A DNA stretch of 6,108 nt from Alphaproteobacteria bacterium. GTDB taxonomy: Bacteria; Pseudomonadota; Alphaproteobacteria; UBA8366; JADFVY01. The position numbers were made by a program, and so were the translations under genes. The notes below the pieces were generated by a model. It worked only from the letters and a program-made list of their open reading frames with translations, was not told the DNA's origin and searched no databases. Positions 5,119 through 6,108 of the stretch are shown here, one piece after another; the first letter of the stretch is position 1; every line of letters begins with the position of its first letter. The stretch is taken from positions 1 through 6,108 of the forward strand of contig JAOUMF010000146.1 in the NCBI GenBank assembly GCA_029881615.1, read 5' to 3'.

Positions 5119-6108
5119 TTAATTGAGGATTTTATTAATTCTCTCCACAACCGACGGATCGGTCATGTAAGCGTCATTAACAAGCTTCTGCACCTTGGCG
5201 CCGGACACCGGCGTAATTTCAAGGTCGGCCTCGGCCGCTTCCTTGAGAAACTCGGGGTCCGACATGGTGGCCATGAAGGCCGCGCGCAGCGCCTCGACCC
5301 GCTCGGCCGGAACATTCGGCGGCGCCACGTAGGGCCGGCCAAGTTCCTGACGCGCAAAGATCAGGTTCAACAACCGCTTGTCATCGTCCGATTTGGCCAG
5401 ATCCATGATCAGGGGAACGTTCGGCAGTTCCGGATGCTTATCCGTGGACAACTGAATGATAACATTCATCTTGCCGCCATCGACCCAGTCCATATTCTTG
5501 GACTTGACGCTGGACCAAGACCAGCCGCAGCGGCCTTGCACTTCGCCACGCTCCATGGCCAACACGACATCCTTGCCGCCGGGATAGCCATTGATGATCT
5601 GCATCTTGGTGCCCAGCACCGCGTTCATGATCTTTGGAAACTGCACGGTATCGGCCGTGTCGCCGGTGCCGCCCACGATCAGTTTTTTCGACTTCAGGTC
5701 ATCGAAGGTCTTGATATCCGCGCCAGACATTGCCGCACAGATGCTGACTTCGTTATTGGCGCTGCCAATATAATTGAACTTGTCGGCCTTGAATTTGGCT
5801 TTTTCGTTGCCAAACAGCGGATCGAAGGGCGCCGCCCGTGCGATGGTCGCGAAAACCGTCCCGTCCTGGGGCGCCGCCTTATAAAGCCAGTTGGCCAGCT
5901 TCAGGCTGCCCGCGCCCGGCATGTTTTGCGGGACGATCGTCGGATTTCCCGGAATATGCTTGCCGATATGGCGTGCCACCAAGCGTGCATAGGTGTCATA
6001 GCCGCCGCCCACGCTATAGCCGATTTGAAGCTCGACAGTCTTACCCTTGTAAAAGTCTGCCACGGAATCCGCCCGCGCCGTTGATGTAACGGCCAGCGCC
6101 GCCACCCC
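5119..6108 (-). CDS. tctC: TctC/Bug-family periplasmic solute-binding protein (N-terminus cut by window edge)
   Basis: This is the extracytoplasmic receptor of a tripartite tricarboxylate transporter. It binds an organic acid in the periplasm and delivers it to the TctA/TctB permease. About 330 residues are visible. The reading frame is open to the right edge, so the first part of the signal peptide is missing; the GTG at 6105 is probably internal rather than the true start. The remaining hydrophobic end followed by TARA-DS looks like a signal peptidase I site, with mature protein starting at the Asp of ADSVADFYKGK. Family features include the ligand-loop block GYSVGGGYDTYARL, the PGNPTIVPQNMPGAGS segment, GGTGDTADTVQFP and NGYPGGKDVVLAMERGEVQG. 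The C-terminus ends ERINKILN. A strong terminator follows, then the second dehydrogenase. The ligand cannot be told from sequence; whether it partners the TctA at the other end of the window is likely but unproven. Confidence 0.93.
   Translation of the reverse strand, partial: GVAALAVTSTARADSVADFYKGKTVELQIGYSVGGGYDTYARLVARHIGKHIPGNPTIVPQNMPGAGSLKLANWLYKAAPQDGTVFATIARAAPFDPLFGNEKAKFKADKFNYIGSANNEVSICAAMSGADIKTFDDLKSKKLIVGGTGDTADTVQFPKIMNAVLGTKMQIINGYPGGKDVVLAMERGEVQGRCGWSWSSVKSKNMDWVDGGKMNVIIQLSTDKHPELPNVPLIMDLAKSDDDKRLLNLIFARQELGRPYVAPPNVPAERVEALRAAFMATMSDPEFLKEAAEADLEITPVSGAKVQKLVNDAYMTDPSVVERINKILN

Noticed and set aside
5434..6084. 216-residue plus-strand frame opposite tctC
   Set aside because: The TctC frame on the minus strand has full family motifs and a signal-peptide end; this frame is its antisense shadow.
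6103..6105. GTG as the true start of the TctC gene
   Set aside because: Starting here would leave a signal peptide of about a dozen residues without a basic N-terminus, and the frame stays open to the window edge, so the real start is almost certainly outside.

Overview
The window comes from a high-GC, Gram-negative-type genome, most likely a proteobacterium and plausibly an alphaproteobacterium. The grounds are the GC-rich coding, strong GGAGG-type ribosome sites and a tripartite tricarboxylate transporter (TTT/Bug) system; the genus cannot be read from this sequence. It holds seven protein-coding genes, two of them cut by the window edges. No RNA genes, insertion sequences, CRISPR arrays or phage genes were seen. 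It looks like a compact catabolic cassette.

Layout, left to right. (1) 1-911, minus: the N-terminal part of a TctA-type large membrane permease, running off the left edge. (2) 912-1081: a divergent promoter region with a candidate tctA promoter and small palindrome, and an operator-like element for the rightward gene. (3) 1082-1906, plus: a 3-hydroxyisobutyrate dehydrogenase (beta-hydroxyacid dehydrogenase) family enzyme. (4) 1907-2001: a promoter-like gap carrying a second copy of the same element. (5) 2002-2610 and 2613-3218, plus: two tandem, related single-cupin proteins. (6) 3247-4221, plus: a ten-helix EamA/DMT-type transporter. (7) 4218-5048, minus: a second beta-hydroxyacid dehydrogenase, paralogous to the first, whose stop codon overlaps that of the transporter in one CTAG. 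(8) about 5065-5099, minus: a rho-independent terminator. (9) 5119-6108, minus: a TctC/Bug periplasmic solute-binding protein whose signal peptide is cut by the right edge.

Inferred logic: an organic acid is captured in the periplasm by the Bug protein and imported by the TctA permease (the small TctB subunit is not in view). It is then processed by two NAD-type hydroxyacid dehydrogenases and a pair of cupin metalloenzymes, with the DMT protein moving a substrate or product. The substrate is unknown. The strongest non-coding signal is a 39-bp element, GTTCC-N7-GGAAC plus a third half-site and a CGGACA block, found ungapped in front of both the first dehydrogenase and the cupin pair. It suggests that one unseen regulator, possibly IclR-type, controls both transcription units. 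The cupin pair resembles a two-gene version of bicupin ring-cleavage dioxygenases and is the best candidate here for undescribed biochemistry.
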